From JBKHHU01 sp046539045 (GTDB lineage: Bacteria > Planctomycetota > Phycisphaerae > SM23-33): DNA of 14,135 nucleotides. The notes beneath the pieces are model-generated. The model was not told the origin of the DNA, did no database searches, and worked only from the letters and a program-made list of their open reading frames with translations. Both the position numbers and the translations under genes were made by a program. The stretch spans positions 1-14,135 of the forward strand of contig JBKHHU010000078.1 in the NCBI GenBank assembly GCA_046539045.1, in the 5' to 3' direction. Shown one piece after another: positions 12,909 to 14,135 of the stretch (its first letter is position 1; each line of letters starts with the position of its first letter).

Positions 12909-12947
12909 CGAACGCCCGGACAGCCCACGAGGTTGTCCGGGCGTTCG
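12909..12947 (+). terminator. 14-bp hairpin terminator after the prepilin-like gene
   Basis: Arms 12909-12922 (CGAACGCCCGGACA) and 12934-12947 are exact reverse complements with an 11-nt loop. It lies 69 nt after the stop codon. The downstream T-tract is poor (ACATTTCGG), so release may be weak or need Rho; a longer TTTT occurs at 12963-12966. Confidence 0.65.
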
Positions 12948-13043
12948 ACATTTCGGAGGAACTTTTCACCACGATCAGCCGATGTACAGTGACAGGCAGT
13001 TGCTCTGCGCGCCGATGGGCGGCGGAACGCCGCGACCAAAACG

Positions 13044-13072
13044 CGGACATTCTCCCCCGGCCGCTCTAGAAT
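13044..13072 (+). promoter_or_regulatory. Probable phoH promoter
   Basis: CGGACA (13044-13049, 4 of 6), a 17-bp spacer, and TAGAAT (13067-13072, 5 of 6). Transcription would start near 13080, with a leader of about 86 nt that contains the hairpin at 13125-13140. Confidence 0.5.
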
Positions 13073-13165
13073 ATTGAGGGTCGCCCGGCGACTGGACACG
13101 ATGTGAACAACACGATTTGACAAGGCCCTCCGGCGAGGGCGGGAGGTTGAACCCAGCACGTGGAA

Positions 13166-14098
13166 ATGAGTATTACATTGGAGCAGCCGCGAATGGCCCG
13201 GAAGCTCTTCGGGCCGGCGGATCGTCACCTCAGAATGATCCGCGAAGCGACGGGTGCTCAAATCTTTACGCGCGGACAGGAAGTGAAACTCACCGGCTCG
13301 TCCCGCAACGTCTCCCGGGCCGCGTCCATACTCGAAATCCTGCAACGCAAGCTCCGCGGGAATGACTTTTCCACCGATACGGTCGCCTCGGCGATCTCCA
13401 CCGTCGCCGCCCAGGCCGCCGAGCGGAGTTCCGATACGCTGGACGTGTTCATGCCCGGCAAGATCATCCGGGCCAAAACGCCCGGCCAGAAACGGTATTT
13501 CGAGGCGATGAGCGAGTGCGACCTGACCTTCTGCACCGGACCGGCCGGCACCGGAAAGACGTATCTGGCGGTCGCCAAGGCGGTGCATCTGCTCAAGCAT
13601 GAAAAGGCCCGGCGCCTGATTTTGGTTCGACCGGCCGTCGAAGCGGGCGAGAAGCTCGGCTTCCTCCCGGGCGATATGCAGGCGAAGGTGAACCCGTACC
13701 TGCGTCCGCTGTTTGACGCCCTGCACGACATGATGGAATACGACGCGATCCGGCGGTTCATGGTCAACGACGTGATCGAGGTGATCCCGCTGGCGTTCAT
13801 GCGAGGCAGGACGCTCAACGACTCGGTCATCATCCTGGACGAAGCCCAGAACACCACCGCCATGCAGATGCTGATGTTCTTGACCCGCATGGGACACGGG
13901 GCGAAAATGATTGTTACAGGCGACGAGAGCCAGGTCGACCTGGAAGGCGGTGTCGCCAACGGCCTGGCCGACGCCCGGCGACGCCTGTCCGGGATCAAGG
14001 GCATCGGGTTCGTGCGGCTGGACGCCGCGGACATCGTCCGCCACCGCCTCGTACAGAATATTGTCAACGCCTACTCGAAGGACGAAACACGCGGCTGA
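13166..14098 (+). CDS. phoH: PhoH-like ATPase
   Basis: A 310-residue cytoplasmic P-loop NTPase of the PhoH/PhoL family, thought to act in RNA metabolism, often next to YbeY. The N-terminal part (about 10-62, LFGPADRHLRMIREATGAQIF and later SRAASILEIL) is KH-like. The ATPase core has Walker A GPAGTGKT (125-132), the RPAVEAGEKLGFLPGD block (155-170), Walker B VIILDEAQN (221-229), and TGDESQVDL (251-259). Length is normal. The start is uncertain: ATG 13166 has no clear ribosome site, while GTG 13160 (two residues longer) lies 13 nt after GGAGG (13142-13146). The downstream gene is outside the window. In many bacteria phoH is followed by an HD-domain membrane protein and ybeY; here ybeY has moved. 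Family call is certain. Confidence 0.94.
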   Translation: MSITLEQPRMARKLFGPADRHLRMIREATGAQIFTRGQEVKLTGSSRNVSRAASILEILQRKLRGNDFSTDTVASAISTVAAQAAERSSDTLDVFMPGKIIRAKTPGQKRYFEAMSECDLTFCTGPAGTGKTYLAVAKAVHLLKHEKARRLILVRPAVEAGEKLGFLPGDMQAKVNPYLRPLFDALHDMMEYDAIRRFMVNDVIEVIPLAFMRGRTLNDSVIILDEAQNTTAMQMLMFLTRMGHGAKMIVTGDESQVDLEGGVANGLADARRRLSGIKGIGFVRLDAADIVRHRLVQNIVNAYSKDETRG

Positions 14099-14114
14099 GC
14101 AGTCCGGCTGAGGG

Positions 14115-14135
14115 CACTTTGTCATTGGTCCTTTG
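14115..14135. repeat. Start of a second heptamer array, cut by the window end
   Basis: CACTTTG, TCATTGG and TCCTTTG follow each other in 7-nt phase, 16 nt after the phoH stop. The units match the style of the array at 9074-9150, and two of them (CACTTTG and TCCTTTG) occur in it exactly. The full length is unknown because the window ends here. Confidence 0.75.

Larger units (their letters stand above)
12840..13165. other. Intergenic region with terminator and phoH promoter, no gene seen
   Basis: The 326-bp gap contains a 12-bp palindrome CCTTCCGGAAGG (12856-12867), a long terminator-type hairpin (12909-12947), a 6-bp hairpin GCGGCG-GAA-CGCCGC (13019-13033), a promoter (13044-13072), and a 6-bp hairpin GCCCTC-CGGC-GAGGGC (13125-13140) directly before the GGGAGG at 13141-13146. 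The last hairpin could affect ribosome access to phoH. Confidence 0.65.

Overview
The window is GC-rich, densely coded bacterial chromosome, most likely from a planctomycete-like (PVC) lineage. That placement is an inference from several features together: a eukaryote-style UDP-sugar pyrophosphorylase, a ThuA-domain protein, a Planctomycetota-style prepilin-like protein, an ACT-domain malic enzyme, and intergenic DNA filled with short tandem and palindromic repeats. No rRNA, tRNA, CRISPR array, integrase or intact insertion sequence is visible. Most genes are housekeeping genes, so this reads as core chromosome rather than an island.

Left end (1-1820): the tail of a polar amino-acid ABC permease, its ATPase and an AblB-type beta-lysine N-acetyltransferase form a tight plus-strand operon. 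It overlaps by 8 bp at the first junction, has a 13-nt gap at the second, and is closed by a perfect 16-bp hairpin. This looks like amino-acid uptake coupled to synthesis of the compatible solute N-epsilon-acetyl-beta-lysine. Next come an ACT-domain malic enzyme (2049-3443), a repeat-rich gap, and a ThuA-like protein (3821-4465). That gene faces a class II fumarase on the minus strand (6112-4718). The gap between the convergent genes holds two 27-nt hairpins in inverted orientation with compensatory base changes, a REPIN-like doublet.

Middle (6241-9972): an uncharacterised membrane-anchored alpha-helical (HEAT-like) protein and a ComF-type phosphoribosyltransferase form a plus-strand pair. 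They converge on ybeY (minus), and an array of eleven heptamers lies between comF and ybeY and runs into the ybeY stop codon. A small membrane-protein frame that switches reading frame part way (9666-9972) is transcribed away from ybeY.

Right end (10000-14135): a UAP-like UDP-sugar pyrophosphorylase with a strong promoter, a roughly 590-bp non-coding stretch with its own promoter, a prepilin-like protein, a 14-bp terminator hairpin, and a PhoH-type ATPase. The last 21 bases start another copy of the heptamer array.

Several promoters can be read by eye. Two genes, the HEAT-like gene and ybeY, have a -10 box only 6-7 nt before the start codon and no Shine-Dalgarno sequence, which suggests leaderless mRNAs. 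Nothing here amounts to an obvious new defence or biosynthetic system. The most interesting items are the REPIN-like doublet, the heptamer arrays, the leaderless starts, the transporter-ablB operon and the long prepilin leader.
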